From Enemella evansiae (GTDB lineage Bacteria; Pseudomonadota; Alphaproteobacteria; Rhodobacterales; Rhodobacteraceae): 64,000 nucleotides of DNA. Position 1 is the stretch's first letter. Every line of letters starts with the position of its first letter. The DNA lies in NCBI GenBank assembly GCA_017255395.1, contig JAFKDC010000012.1, positions 1-64,000 of the forward strand, in the 5' to 3' direction. The position numbers and the translations under genes are program-made. The notes beneath the pieces were generated by a model. The model worked only from the letters and a program-made list of their open reading frames with translations. It was not told the DNA's origin and did not search any database. This document shows, piece by piece, positions 9,516-18,600 of this stretch.

Positions 9516-10589
9516 ATGGCAACGGCAGATCTTCTGAGCATGGACAACAAGCGCAACGCGGATAAGCAAAAGGCACTGGACAGCGCCCTGGCCCAGATCG
9601 AACGGCAGTTCGGCAAGGGCTCTATCATGAAGATGGGCGGCGACAATGCCATGAAGGACATCGAGGCGACCTCGACCGGGTCGCTGGGTCTGGATATCGC
9701 CCTGGGGATCGGCGGCCTGCCCAAGGGCCGGATCATCGAGATCTACGGACCGGAAAGCTCTGGTAAGACGACCCTGACCCTGCATGCCATTGCAGAGGAG
9801 CAGAAGAAGGGCGGCGTTTGCGCCTTTGTCGACGCTGAACACGCGCTGGACCCGCAATATGCCAAGAAGCTGGGCGTCGATCTGGACGAGCTTCTGATTT
9901 CGCAGCCCGACACCGGCGAACAGGCGCTGGAGATCACCGATACGCTGGTGCGCTCCGGGGCCGTCAGCCTTGTCGTGGTCGACTCCGTTGCGGCCCTGAC
10001 GCCCAAGTCCGAGCTTGAGGGCGACATGGGCGATTCCTCGGTCGGCGTGCATGCCCGCCTGATGAGCCAGGCCATGCGCAAGCTGACCGGGTCGATCAAC
10101 CGCTCGGGCTGCATGGTGATCTTCATTAACCAGATCCGCATGAAGATCGGCGTCATGTTCGGCTCCCCCGAGACGACGACAGGCGGCAATGCGCTGAAGT
10201 TCTATTCCTCGGTGCGTCTGGACATTCGCCGCATCGGCGCGATCAAGGACCGCGACGAGGTGGTCGGCAACGCGACCCGCGTGAAGGTGGTGAAAAACAA
10301 GGTGGCGCCGCCGTTCAAGCAGGTTGAGTTCGACATCATGTACGGCGAAGGCATCTCGAAGATGGGCGAGTTGCTGGATCTTGGCGTGAAGGCCGGTGTC
10401 GTGGACAAGTCCGGCGCCTGGTACAGCTATGGCGACGAGCGGATCGGACAGGGGCGTGAAAACGCCAAGACCTACCTGCGCGAGAATTCCCGCGTGGCGC
10501 TGGAGATCGAGGACAAGATCCGCGCCGCCCATGGTCTGGATTTCCACATGCGCGAGGACGACCCGGACATGGTCGACGACGAGGATTGA
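9516..10589 (+). CDS. recA: Recombinase RecA
   Basis: A 357-residue RecA, the ATP-dependent strand-exchange protein and LexA co-protease. Walker A reads [10 protein letters not shown], Walker B is in [11 protein letters not shown], and the DNA-binding loop region follows at [20 protein letters not shown]. The C-terminus is acidic ([12 protein letters not shown]) as is usual. ATG 9516 follows AAGGAG by 7 nt. The gene has its own promoter, SOS box and terminator and is monocistronic. Confidence 0.99.
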   Translation: MATADLLSMDNKRNADKQKALDSALAQIERQFGKGSIMKMGGDNAMKDIEATSTGSLGLDIALGIGGLPKGRIIEIYGPESSGKTTLTLHAIAEEQKKGGVCAFVDAEHALDPQYAKKLGVDLDELLISQPDTGEQALEITDTLVRSGAVSLVVVDSVAALTPKSELEGDMGDSSVGVHARLMSQAMRKLTGSINRSGCMVIFINQIRMKIGVMFGSPETTTGGNALKFYSSVRLDIRRIGAIKDRDEVVGNATRVKVVKNKVAPPFKQVEFDIMYGEGISKMGELLDLGVKAGVVDKSGAWYSYGDERIGQGRENAKTYLRENSRVALEIEDKIRAAHGLDFHMREDDPDMVDDED

Positions 10590-10611
10590 TCCTCGGGTGA
10601 TCGGATGACGA

Positions 10612-10642
10612 GGGGCGCCTTTGCGGGCGCCCTTTTGCTTTT
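10612..10642 (+). terminator. Rho-independent terminator of recA
   Basis: A 7-bp stem GGGCGCC (10613-10619) and GGCGCCC (10626-10632) is followed by TTTTGCTTTT. It lies 23 nt after the recA stop codon. Confidence 0.85.
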
Positions 10643-10675
10643 ACGGTTTCGGGCGCTGTCGCGCCCGACCGGCCG

Positions 10676-10743
10676 GGGAGGCTTTGCCTCCCGCTTGCCG
10701 CGCTCGCCCTCCGAGGTGTTTGAAAGACCAAGAAAGACCAAGG
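10676..10743 (-). repeat. Composite border repeat, copy 1
   Basis: Read on the minus strand, this contains CTTTCTTGGT, a short AT-rich spacer, ACCTC, about 20 variable bases and a hairpin GGGAGGC/GCCTCCC. The same order of elements occurs at 43958-44010 and 57304-57366, with a divergent copy at 38403-38449. It lies between recA and alaS beside another stem-loop (10649-10666, CGGGCGC/GCGCCCG). Such intergenic repeats are common in Rhodobacterales (recalled, not searched). Confidence 0.6.
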
Positions 10744-10868
10744 AAGCAGGGAGCGGCGCGCTTCGGCACGGTGGTCTGCCGTATGGATATGGAACGGCGT
10801 GGACAGTCCGTGCGGTGGCGGATACATCTGGCCAGACCCGAGACACGCCCGAGAAGAGGCCCCCGACC

Positions 10869-13538
10869 ATGGCAAGCCTGAACGACATCCGTTCGACCTT
10901 TCTGACCTATTTCGAGAAGCAGGGGCATCAGATCGTGCCGTCGAGCCCGCTGGTGCCGCGCAACGACCCGACGCTGATGTTCGTCAACTCGGGCATGGTG
11001 CAGTTCAAGAACCGCTTCACCGGTGTCGAGAAGGGCGATTACCAGCGCGCGACCACGGCGCAGAAATGTGTGCGGGCGGGGGGCAAGCACAACGATCTGG
11101 ACAATGTCGGCTATACGGCGCGGCATCATACCTTCTTTGAAATGCTCGGGAATTTCTCGTTCGGCGATTACTTCAAGCCCGAGGCCATCCCCTTTGCCTA
11201 CGAGCTGATCACCAAGGGTTTCGACATCCCGTCAGAGCGGCTTTACACCACGGTTTACCACACCGACGACGAGGCCTTCGAGCTTTGGAAGAAGGTGGGT
11301 ATTCCCGAAAGCCGGATCATTCGCATCGCGACCTCTGACAACTTCTGGCAGATGGGGCCGACCGGTCCCTGCGGCCCCTGCACCGAGATCTTCTTCGACC
11401 ACGGACCCGAGGTCTGGGGCGGCCCCCCGGGGTCGCCCGAGGAGGACGGCGACCGCTTCATCGAGATCTGGAACGTCGTCTTCATGCAGAACGAGCAGTT
11501 CGAGGACGGTTCGATGAAGGCGCTGGACATGCAGTCGATCGATACCGGCATGGGGCTGGAGCGGATCGGCGCGCTGTTGCAGGGCAAGCATGACAACTAT
11601 GACACCGACCTGATGCGCTCGCTGATCGAGGCCTCGGCGGATGCCACCAGCAGCGACCCGGACGGGCCGGGCAAGATGCACCACCGGGTGATCGCCGACC
11701 ACCTGCGCTCGACCTCTTTCCTGATCGCCGACGGGGTGATGCCCTCGAACGATGGGCGCGGCTACGTGCTGCGGCGGATCATGCGGCGCGCCATGCGGCA
11801 CGCGCATCTGCTGGGCGCGCAGGACCCGGTGATGCACCGGCTGGTGCCCGCGCTGGTGCGCCAGATGGGCGCCGCCTATCCCGAGCTTGGGCAGGCCAAG
11901 GCGCTGATCGAAGAGACGCTTCTGGGCGAAGAGACCCGCTTCAAGCAGACGCTGGACCGGGGTCTGAAGCTGCTGGACGACGAGCTGGCGGGGCTGGCGG
12001 AGGATGCCGCGCTGCCCGGCGCGGCGGCCTTCAAGCTGTACGACACCTATGGTTTCCCGCTCGACCTGACGCAGGATGCGTTGCGCGAAAAGGGCCGCAG
12101 CGTCGATACCGAGGGCTTCGATGCCGCCATGGCCGAGCAGAAGGCCAAGGCGCGCGCGGCGTGGTCCGGCTCGGGCGAGGCGGCGGATGGCGCGGTCTGG
12201 TTCGACCTTGCCGAGACCCATGGCGCGACAGATTTTCTTGGCTACGACACCGAGGTCGCCGAGGGGCAGGTTCTGGCGCTGGTTCGCGACGGCGCCGTGG
12301 TGGATGCGCTGAAGGCCGGCGAGACCGGTTGGGTCGTGACCAACCAGACCCCCTTCTATGGCGAGAGCGGCGGTCAGGTCGGGGATACCGGCTGGCTGCG
12401 GCGGCTTGAAAACGAGGATGAGCGGGCGACGGTAACCGACACTCAGAAGATGGGTGGCGGGCGCGTCTTTGCGCATCATGTCACGGTCGACAACGGCACC
12501 CTGTCGCGCGGCGATGCCGTCGGACTGGAGGTCGATCACGCGCGGCGCGGGACCATCCGCGCCAACCACTCGGCCACGCACCTTTTGCACGAGGCCCTGC
12601 GCGAGGCACTTGGCGATCACGTCGCGCAGCGCGGGTCGCTGAACGCGCCCGACCGTCTGCGGTTCGATTTCAGTCACGGCAAGGCGCTGTCGGCGGATGA
12701 GATCGCGCAGGTCGAGCGGGACGTGAATGCCTACATCCGCCAGAACGCCCCGGTCTCGACGCGGATCATGACCCCGGACGATGCGCGCGAGATCGGTGCG
12801 CAGGCGCTCTTTGGCGAGAAATACGGCGACGAGGTGCGTGTGGTCTCCATGGGCCGCAAGAGCGGTTCGGGCAAGGGCACGGACGGCGCGACCTATTCGC
12901 TGGAACTCTGCGGCGGCACGCATGTGAAGCAGACCGGCGACATTGGCGTCTTCGCCCTGACCTCGGAAAGCGCTTCGTCCTCGGGCGTGCGCCGGATCGA
13001 GGCGGTCACGGGGCAGGCGGCGATGGATCTGCTGCGCGGGCGCGACAAGGTGCTGTCGGGCATCGAAGGTCTGCTGAAGGCCAGCGGCGCGTCGACGGTC
13101 GAGCGCGTTCAGGCGCTGATGGACGAGCGGCGCAAGCTGGAAAACGAGGTCGCCAGCCTGCGGCGCGAGCTTGCCATGGGCGGCGGCGCGCAGTCCGGCG
13201 AAGACGCGCGTGAAATCAACGGTGTGCGTTTCGTTGCTCAGGTGCTCACCGGGGTGACCGGAAAGGACCTGCCGCCGCTGATCGACGAGCACAAGGCGCG
13301 GATCGGGTCCGGCGCGGTGCTGCTGATCGCCGATGCGGGCGGCAAGGCGGCGGTGGCCGCCGGAGTGACCGAGGACCGGATCGGCGCGGTCTCTGCGGTC
13401 GACCTCGTCAAGGCGGCTGTAGCGGAACTGGGCGGCAAGGGCGGCGGCGGCCGCCCCGACATGGCGCAGGGCGGCGGCAAGGATGTGACCAATGCCGAGG
13501 CGGCCATCAAGGCGGCCGAAGCCGTGATCGGAGGATAG
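10869..13538 (+). CDS. alaS: Alanyl-tRNA synthetase
   Basis: An 889-residue class II synthetase that charges tRNA-Ala. The N-terminal catalytic domain includes [19 protein letters not shown] and [12 protein letters not shown]. The editing domain has the zinc-ligand motifs [12 protein letters not shown] and [13 protein letters not shown]. The C-terminal C-Ala domain follows, ending in a Gly/Ala-rich stretch. ATG 10869 gives the canonical start [15 protein letters not shown]; in-frame sequence further upstream belongs to the intergenic repeat. The next gene starts 3 nt after the stop. Confidence 0.98.
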   Translation: MASLNDIRSTFLTYFEKQGHQIVPSSPLVPRNDPTLMFVNSGMVQFKNRFTGVEKGDYQRATTAQKCVRAGGKHNDLDNVGYTARHHTFFEMLGNFSFGDYFKPEAIPFAYELITKGFDIPSERLYTTVYHTDDEAFELWKKVGIPESRIIRIATSDNFWQMGPTGPCGPCTEIFFDHGPEVWGGPPGSPEEDGDRFIEIWNVVFMQNEQFEDGSMKALDMQSIDTGMGLERIGALLQGKHDNYDTDLMRSLIEASADATSSDPDGPGKMHHRVIADHLRSTSFLIADGVMPSNDGRGYVLRRIMRRAMRHAHLLGAQDPVMHRLVPALVRQMGAAYPELGQAKALIEETLLGEETRFKQTLDRGLKLLDDELAGLAEDAALPGAAAFKLYDTYGFPLDLTQDALREKGRSVDTEGFDAAMAEQKAKARAAWSGSGEAADGAVWFDLAETHGATDFLGYDTEVAEGQVLALVRDGAVVDALKAGETGWVVTNQTPFYGESGGQVGDTGWLRRLENEDERATVTDTQKMGGGRVFAHHVTVDNGTLSRGDAVGLEVDHARRGTIRANHSATHLLHEALREALGDHVAQRGSLNAPDRLRFDFSHGKALSADEIAQVERDVNAYIRQNAPVSTRIMTPDDAREIGAQALFGEKYGDEVRVVSMGRKSGSGKGTDGATYSLELCGGTHVKQTGDIGVFALTSESASSSGVRRIEAVTGQAAMDLLRGRDKVLSGIEGLLKASGASTVERVQALMDERRKLENEVASLRRELAMGGGAQSGEDAREINGVRFVAQVLTGVTGKDLPPLIDEHKARIGSGAVLLIADAGGKAAVAAGVTEDRIGAVSAVDLVKAAVAELGGKGGGGRPDMAQGGGKDVTNAEAAIKAAEAVIGG

Positions 13539-13541
13539 AAC

Positions 13542-13829
13542 ATGCCAGCATTGTGGATTGCCCACGTCACCGTGACGGATGCGGAGGCCTACGGGAAATA
13601 TGCGGAACTCGCCGGACCGGCGATCGCGGCCCATGGCGGCAGCTTCATCGCGCGCGGTGGCAAGTTCGTGCAACTGGAGGGCAAGGAACGACCGCGCAAC
13701 GTCGTGGCGCGCTTTCCCTCGGTCGAGGCGGCGGTAGACTGCTACAATTCCGACGCCTACCAAGAGGCGCTGAGCCACGCGCGCGGCGCGTCCGAGCGCG
13801 AGTTGATGGTGGTCGAGACCTCCGAGTGA
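13542..13829 (+). CDS. DUF1330 family protein
   Basis: A 95-residue protein with the dimeric ferredoxin-like-fold pattern of DUF1330: MPALWIAHVTVTDAEAYGKY at the start, HGGSFIARGGKFVQLEG in the middle and the terminal strand ELMVVE. It begins 3 nt after alaS and is probably co-transcribed with it. Function is not known. An imperfect GC-rich stem-loop follows at about 13867-13915. Confidence 0.85.
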   Translation: MPALWIAHVTVTDAEAYGKYAELAGPAIAAHGGSFIARGGKFVQLEGKERPRNVVARFPSVEAAVDCYNSDAYQEALSHARGASERELMVVETSE

Positions 13830-14273
13830 AGCGAAGGCCGGTGCCGCTGCGCCAGCCCGTTTCCGGGGAAGGGCAGGCGGCCCGGATCGGCGATCCGCCG
13901 TCGCTGCCCCTTGCAACCCATTGATCGGCCAGTTTCCGCGCGTGGCATGTTACGTCATCGGCGGGCGCTTGCGCAGCCAGAACGAGCCGCTTGGGAGCAT
14001 CACTGATTCGTGTCTTAATGAGCTGATTATGCGCTCTCAGGCCGCAAATTTTTCGATGTCAGGAATTGTTCCCGGTATCGAAAACCGGATCGGCCCGGCC
14101 TGGCCCCCGAAACGTTGCAAAACTATTGCACCTAGGGCATGGAAGCCACATTTTCTGGTGAAAATACGGGGTTAGGCGACGTTTTGCAGGGACAAGTCCG
14201 GAATTCCTGTCGCGCTCTCACGAATTTGTTGGCTACAGTTTGAGGACCATCAATTTTTCTTGGGAGAAAGATC
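13830..14273. other. Intergenic region without a convincing gene
   Basis: A 444-nt gap. The first 90 nt hold an imperfect stem-loop (around GGCAGGCGGCCCGGATC and GATCCGCCGTCGCTGCC) that may end the alaS transcript. From about 13930 the composition is more AT-rich than the surroundings. An 84-codon open frame at 13921-14175 lacks a ribosome site and family features and is not called. The region presumably holds the promoter of the small secreted protein at 14274; an unannotated small RNA cannot be excluded. Confidence 0.5.
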
Positions 14274-14546
14274 ATGAAAAAAGTCCTTGCCGGTGCGGCA
14301 CTTGCCATTGCTTCCTTCGCAGCGCCCGCCTTTGCCTGGGAAGGCCAGGTCGTGGCCTGCTACGACAAGGTCTGGGTCCCGGCCAGCTACAGCTACTCAC
14401 AAAAGCTGATCATGGCTGCTCATACCGAGTGGGAGTACAAGAACGGCCAGATGATCAAGGTGCATTACCCGGCGGTCTACAAGGAGATGAAGCATCTCTC
14501 GAAGGCTGGCCACTACGTCGCACGCAAGGCGGCCTGCAAGCACTAA
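14274..14546 (+). CDS. Small secreted protein of unknown function
   Basis: A 90-residue protein with a clear signal peptide (MKKVLAGAALAIASFAAPAFA, cleavage near residue 21). The mature part of about 69 residues has two Cys (in VVACYDK and KAACKH), is rich in Tyr, Lys and His, and ends KAACKH. A GGGAGAAAG ribosome site lies 7 nt upstream. It has its own strong terminator and stands alone. No family is recognised with certainty. Confidence 0.8.
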   Translation: MKKVLAGAALAIASFAAPAFAWEGQVVACYDKVWVPASYSYSQKLIMAAHTEWEYKNGQMIKVHYPAVYKEMKHLSKAGHYVARKAACKH

Positions 14547-14570
14547 GCTCCGGCTTCCGAAACAGCGAAA

Positions 14571-14600
14571 GGCGCAGGGACTGCCACCCTGCGCCTTTTT
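14571..14600 (+). terminator. Rho-independent terminator
   Basis: A perfect 9-bp stem GGCGCAGGG/CCCTGCGCC with a 7-nt loop is followed by five T. It ends the transcript of the small secreted protein. Confidence 0.92.
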
Positions 14601-14611
14601 CATGGGCTTAC

Positions 14612-14634
14612 GGGCCGTGGTTGATCCACGGCCC
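14612..14634 (-). terminator. Stem-loop downstream of typA
   Basis: A perfect 9-bp stem GGGCCGTGG/CCACGGCCC with a 5-nt loop lies 20 nt beyond the typA stop on the minus strand. It lacks a T-run, so it may protect the 3' end or act with Rho. Confidence 0.5.
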
Positions 14635-14654
14635 GAAGATTGTCGCGACCCGCG

Positions 14655-16472
14655 TCAGGCGCCACGCGCGGCACGTTTGCGTTCGTGCGGGTCAAGGTGG
14701 CGCTTGCGCAGCCGGATCGCGTTCGGCGTGACCTCGACCAGCTCGTCGTCGTTGATATAGGCGATCGCCTCTTCGAGGCTCAGCGTCATCGGCGTGGTCA
14801 GGCGCACCGCATCGTCGGTGCCCGAGGCACGCACGTTGGTCAGCTTCTTGCCCTTCAGCGGGTTCACTTCTAGGTCGTTGTCGCGCGAGTGCTCGCCGAT
14901 GATCATGCCTTGATAAACAGGGGCTTGCGCGCCGATCATCATCTTGCCGCGATCTTCGAGGTTCCACAGCGCATAGGCCACGGCCTCACCCGATTCCATC
15001 GAGATCAGCACACCCTGACGACGGCCCGGGATGTCGCCCTTGTGCGGGGTCCAGCCGTGGAACACGCGGTTCAGCACGCCGGTGCCGCGCGTGTCGGTCA
15101 GGAATTCGCCGTGATAGCCGATCAGCCCGCGCGAAGGCACATGCGCGATGATCCGCGTCTTGCCGACGCCGGCGGGGCGCATCTCGACCAGCTCGCCCTT
15201 GCGGGTGCCGGTGATCTTCTCGATGACCGCGCCCGAGTATTCGTCGTCAACGTCGATGGTGGCCTCTTCGACGGGCTCGTTCATCTTGCCGTCGATCTCT
15301 TTCATGATCACCTGCGGGCGCGAAATCGACAGTTCGAAGCCTTCGCGGCGCATGTTCTCGATCAGGACGCCCATCTGCAATTCGCCACGGCCCGAAACCT
15401 CGAAGGCCTCGCCGCCGGGGGTGTCCTTGATGCGGATCGCGACATTGGTCTCGGCCTCTTTGTAAAGCCGGTCGCGGATCACGCGGGACTGCACCTTCTT
15501 GCCGTCGCGGCCAGCCAGCGGGCTGTCGTTGATGCCGAAGGTCACGGTGATGGTCGGCGGGTCGATGGGCTGCGCTTCCAGCGGCTCGTCCACCGCCAGC
15601 GCGCAAAGCGTATCGGCCACGGTGGTCTTGGTCATGCCCGCGATGGATACGATGTCGCCGGCAAAGGCCTCGTCGATGTCCTGCTGTTGCAGGCCACGGA
15701 AGGCCTGAATCTTGGTGACGCGGAACTGTTCGATCTTCTGGCCGATGCGGCTGATCGACTGGATCGTCTGACCAACCTTGACGTGGCCGGATTCGATGCG
15801 GCCGGTCAGCAGGCGCCCGACGAAGGGGTCGGCGCCCAGCGTCACCGCCAGCATGCGGAAATCGTCGTCGACCTTCTTGACCTGCTTCGGGGCAGGGACG
15901 TGATCGACGATCAGGCGGAACAGCGCGTCGAGGTTCTTGCGCGGGCCATCCAGCTCGGCGTCGCACCAGCCCGAACGCCCCGAGGCATAAAGATGCGGGA
16001 AATCGAGCTGATCCTCGTCGGCGTCGAGGTTCGAGAACAGGTCGAAGACCTCGTCCAGCGCGCGATCCGGTTCGCCGTCGGGCTTGTCGACCTTGTTCAC
16101 CACAACAATGGGGCGCAGACCCAGCGCCAGCGCCTTGGAGGTCACGAACTTGGTTTGCGGCATCGGGCCTTCGGCGGCGTCCACCAGCAGCACCACGCCA
16201 TCGACCATGCTCAGGATGCGTTCGACCTCGGCGCCGAAGTCGGCGTGACCGGGGGTGTCGACGATGTTGATCCGCGTGCCCTTCCACTCGACGCTGGTCG
16301 CCTTGGCGAGGATGGTGATCCCGCGCTCGCGTTCGAGGTCGTTGCTGTCCATGGCCCGTTCGGCGACGGCCTGGTTGGCGCGGAAGGCGCCGGATTGCTT
16401 GAGCAGTTCGTCCACAAGCGTCGTTTTGCCGTGGTCAACGTGGGCGATGATCGCGACGTTGCGCAATTCCAT
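14655..16472 (-). CDS. typA: Ribosome-associated GTPase TypA/BipA
   Basis: A 605-residue translational GTPase related to EF-G, implicated in ribosome assembly and stress growth. G1 is [10 protein letters not shown], switch II is DTPGHADF, G4 is NKVDKPD. Domain II and EF-G-like domains III and V follow, with the BipA-specific C-terminal domain ending in a basic tail ([19 protein letters not shown]). ATG 16472 gives the typical N-terminus [17 protein letters not shown]. Monocistronic. Confidence 0.97.
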   Translation of the reverse strand: MELRNVAIIAHVDHGKTTLVDELLKQSGAFRANQAVAERAMDSNDLERERGITILAKATSVEWKGTRINIVDTPGHADFGAEVERILSMVDGVVLLVDAAEGPMPQTKFVTSKALALGLRPIVVVNKVDKPDGEPDRALDEVFDLFSNLDADEDQLDFPHLYASGRSGWCDAELDGPRKNLDALFRLIVDHVPAPKQVKKVDDDFRMLAVTLGADPFVGRLLTGRIESGHVKVGQTIQSISRIGQKIEQFRVTKIQAFRGLQQQDIDEAFAGDIVSIAGMTKTTVADTLCALAVDEPLEAQPIDPPTITVTFGINDSPLAGRDGKKVQSRVIRDRLYKEAETNVAIRIKDTPGGEAFEVSGRGELQMGVLIENMRREGFELSISRPQVIMKEIDGKMNEPVEEATIDVDDEYSGAVIEKITGTRKGELVEMRPAGVGKTRIIAHVPSRGLIGYHGEFLTDTRGTGVLNRVFHGWTPHKGDIPGRRQGVLISMESGEAVAYALWNLEDRGKMMIGAQAPVYQGMIIGEHSRDNDLEVNPLKGKKLTNVRASGTDDAVRLTTPMTLSLEEAIAYINDDELVEVTPNAIRLRKRHLDPHERKRAARGA

Positions 16473-16785
16473 TGATCGATCCTTTGTCCGGAGTTGGCGT
16501 CCGCCTAGCGGCCTTCTGCGAAAAAAGCCAGACCCAATGCGCCTTCCGCGTCACTGTTGCGTCGATGTGACGGAGGCGCACCGGCGGGCGGGCAGGCGGA
16601 ACCAGCGGGGAGTTGCGCGTGAACCTGCGGGTTTCGGCGTCTTTTGGCCGGTTGCGGCGGCGCAGCAAATCCGGGTGGAACACAGAGCGGTGAGCGCCGT
16701 TGAAGCCACCAGACGGGTCGTTACATGCGCCCTACACAAGCCGCCAACGCAGATCGCAGGCGGCACCTACGGAAAGGACAATGAC
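16473..16785. other. Divergent intergenic region between typA and an outer-membrane protein gene
   Basis: A 313-nt gap that must contain two divergent promoters. No strong consensus promoter, repeat or RNA gene is visible. GGAAAGGACA before 16786 serves as the ribosome site of the plus-strand gene. Confidence 0.5.
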
Positions 16786-17373
16786 ATGAAATCGAGCATT
16801 CTCGCACTCGCCGCCCTCGCCACCGGTCTGGGTTCCACCGCCGCCTTCGCGGGCAGCATGGACGACGGCTATGTAGAGCCGGTTCCGGTGGCTCCGGCCC
16901 CGGCGCCCGTCGCGGTGGTCCAGGACAGCGACTGGACCGGAGGTTACGTTGGTCTGAGCTACGGCAACCTCGACTCGCAGGTCGGCGGCGCTTCGGACAA
17001 CGGCGGCATCTACGGTATCCACGGTGGTTACGACTACGACTTCGGCAATGTCGTGCTGGGCGGTGAACTGGAATACCTCGGCACCGGTGACGACTACAGC
17101 GTCGGCGGCGTCGATGTCGACAGCATGACCCGGGCCAAGGCGCGCCTCGGTTACGACTTCGGCAGCACGCTGCTCTACGCAACCGCCGGTGCGGCCAATA
17201 TCGACACATCGGCGGGCAGCGATACCGGCGCCGTGGGCGGTGTCGGTCTGGACTACAAGGTGACCGACAACTTCACCATCGGTGGCGAAGCCCTTGCGCA
17301 CAGCTTCAACGACGTGGGCGGCGCGGATCTTGACGCGCAGACCTTCGCGGTGCGCGGCGCCTTCCGCTTCTGA
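16786..17373 (+). CDS. Outer-membrane beta-barrel protein (porin-like family)
   Basis: A 195-residue protein with a signal peptide ending near AAFAG (residue 23), a Pro/Ala/Val-rich linker ([15 protein letters not shown]) and about eight alternating beta strands such as [30 protein letters not shown] and [10 protein letters not shown]. The last residue is Phe (FAVRGAFRF), the signal for barrel assembly by BamA. It resembles small OmpA-barrel proteins common in alphaproteobacteria. ATG 16786 is chosen because it starts the signal peptide. A strong terminator follows. Confidence 0.88.
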   Translation: MKSSILALAALATGLGSTAAFAGSMDDGYVEPVPVAPAPAPVAVVQDSDWTGGYVGLSYGNLDSQVGGASDNGGIYGIHGGYDYDFGNVVLGGELEYLGTGDDYSVGGVDVDSMTRAKARLGYDFGSTLLYATAGAANIDTSAGSDTGAVGGVGLDYKVTDNFTIGGEALAHSFNDVGGADLDAQTFAVRGAFRF

Positions 17374-17396
17374 TCGGCCTCGCCGGAAAAAAAACG

Positions 17397-17427
17397 GCCC
17401 CCGGGTTTCGCGACCCGGGGGCTTTTT
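17397..17427 (+). terminator. Rho-independent terminator
   Basis: A perfect 10-bp stem GCCCCCGGGT/ACCCGGGGGC with a 6-nt loop and five T. An A-run (17387-17394) precedes the stem, so it may also work for minus-strand transcripts from the SMR gene. Confidence 0.92.
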
Positions 17428-17479
17428 CGTTTTCGTCGGTCCCGGCGCCGCTTGGATCGGGCCGGGTTGCCGTGCAGCC

Positions 17480-17809
17480 TCAGTGCGGCGTCGCCGTTGA
17501 AAACAGGTGGATCACCAGGATGCCGCCAAGGATCATTGCCATGCCGAGGACCGCGGGCCAGTCGAGCTTCTGACCGAAAACGGCAAAGCCGATCACGGCG
17601 ATGAAGACGATGCCCAGCCCGGACCACATGGCGTAGGCGATGCCCACCGGAAAGAACCGCAGCACCCAGGCCAGCAGGTAAAACGCGGCGGCATAGGCGG
17701 CGACGGTCAGAAGGCTTGGCCACAGCCGGGTGAATTGCTGGCTGGCCTGCAGGGCGGTCGTGCCGATGGTTTCGGCAAAAACGGCAAGGGCAAGAACGAG
17801 GTAGGGCAT
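17480..17809 (-). CDS. Small multidrug resistance (SMR) efflux protein, EmrE type
   Basis: A 109-residue protein with four membrane helices. The proton/drug-coupling Glu14 is in FAETIGTTAL, and GIAYAMWSGLG carries the conserved aromatic and glycine positions of helix 3. The family exports quaternary ammonium compounds and other cations, or guanidinium, by proton antiport as a dual-topology dimer. CAT at 17807-17809 gives the canonical start MPYLVLALAVFAE. Single gene, no SMR partner. Confidence 0.92.
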   Translation of the reverse strand: MPYLVLALAVFAETIGTTALQASQQFTRLWPSLLTVAAYAAAFYLLAWVLRFFPVGIAYAMWSGLGIVFIAVIGFAVFGQKLDWPAVLGMAMILGGILVIHLFSTATPH

Positions 17810-17992
17810 GGCATCTCCGGGGCTGCCGGACCTGTCTGCCCGCGGGCGCGGGAACTTGCAAGACTGCGCGACCGGGCCGGGCCTACGCGCCCGGGTCGGA
17901 AAACTGTGGACAATTGAATCAGGCATTAAGGGTTTGGAAGGGCCGCGACCGTAGTCTCCGACGCGCGATATTAACTCCCGGAGACCCCGACC

Positions 17993-18562
17993 ATGAAGCA
18001 ACTCGTTTTTCCCACGGCCCTGGCCCTGATGGCCCCCGCCGCTTTCGCGGCTGAGCCGATGCAGGCCATGCAGGATTACACGCGATCCCATATCACGGGC
18101 TGGGCGCAGGACCCGGTCATCGTAAACGCCATCGCGGCGCAGAATACCGTAACATCGGGCTACGCCCAGGCGCGCATAGACGAGATGGACACGCTTTGGC
18201 GTGCCGAAGTGGGGACCGGCGACTCGGACCTTGTGGACGGGGTGCTGATGAACACCGCCTCGGATTTCCTGCGCATGCAGGTCCAGGCCGCCGGCGGCAC
18301 CATCACAGAGGTATTCGTCATGGATGCCCAGGGGCTGAACGTGGCCGCCTCGGGCGCGACGTCTGACTACTGGCAGGGCGACGAGGCCAAGCATCAGGAG
18401 ACCTACGGCAAGGGGCCGGGCGCCGTGCATTACAGCGAGATCGCGTTCGACGAGTCGAGCCAGACCTACCAGGCGCAGGTCTCCATGACGATCGTCGATC
18501 CGGCCAGCGGCGCCGCGATCGGAGCAATGACCGTGGGCATCAACGCCGAAGAGTTGATGTAA
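17993..18562 (+). CDS. Secreted PDC/Cache-like sensory-domain protein
   Basis: A 189-residue protein with a signal peptide (cleavage after AAFAA, residue 19) and no membrane anchor. The rest resembles an isolated extracellular PDC/Cache ligand-binding domain: a long N-terminal helix (MQAMQDYTRSHITGWAQDPVI), then strands EVFVMDAQGLNVAASGATSDYWQGDE and YQAQVSMTIVDPASGAAIGAMTVGIN. The ligand pocket residues are not assignable. It lies 38 nt before a chemoreceptor gene on the same strand, suggesting a periplasmic binding partner of that receptor (inference). An enzyme or redox role cannot be excluded. Confidence 0.75.
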   Translation: MKQLVFPTALALMAPAAFAAEPMQAMQDYTRSHITGWAQDPVIVNAIAAQNTVTSGYAQARIDEMDTLWRAEVGTGDSDLVDGVLMNTASDFLRMQVQAAGGTITEVFVMDAQGLNVAASGATSDYWQGDEAKHQETYGKGPGAVHYSEIAFDESSQTYQAQVSMTIVDPASGAAIGAMTVGINAEELM

Positions 18563-18600
18563 ACGCGGACCACCGGCGGGCCAGAAAGAGGAATTCGAGC

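Noticed and set aside
11232-13916. An 894-codon frame antisense to alaS
   Set aside because: Shadow of alaS codon bias; no motif.
13921-14175. An 84-codon frame in the gap after the DUF1330 gene
   Set aside because: No ribosome site, mixed composition and no recognisable fold.
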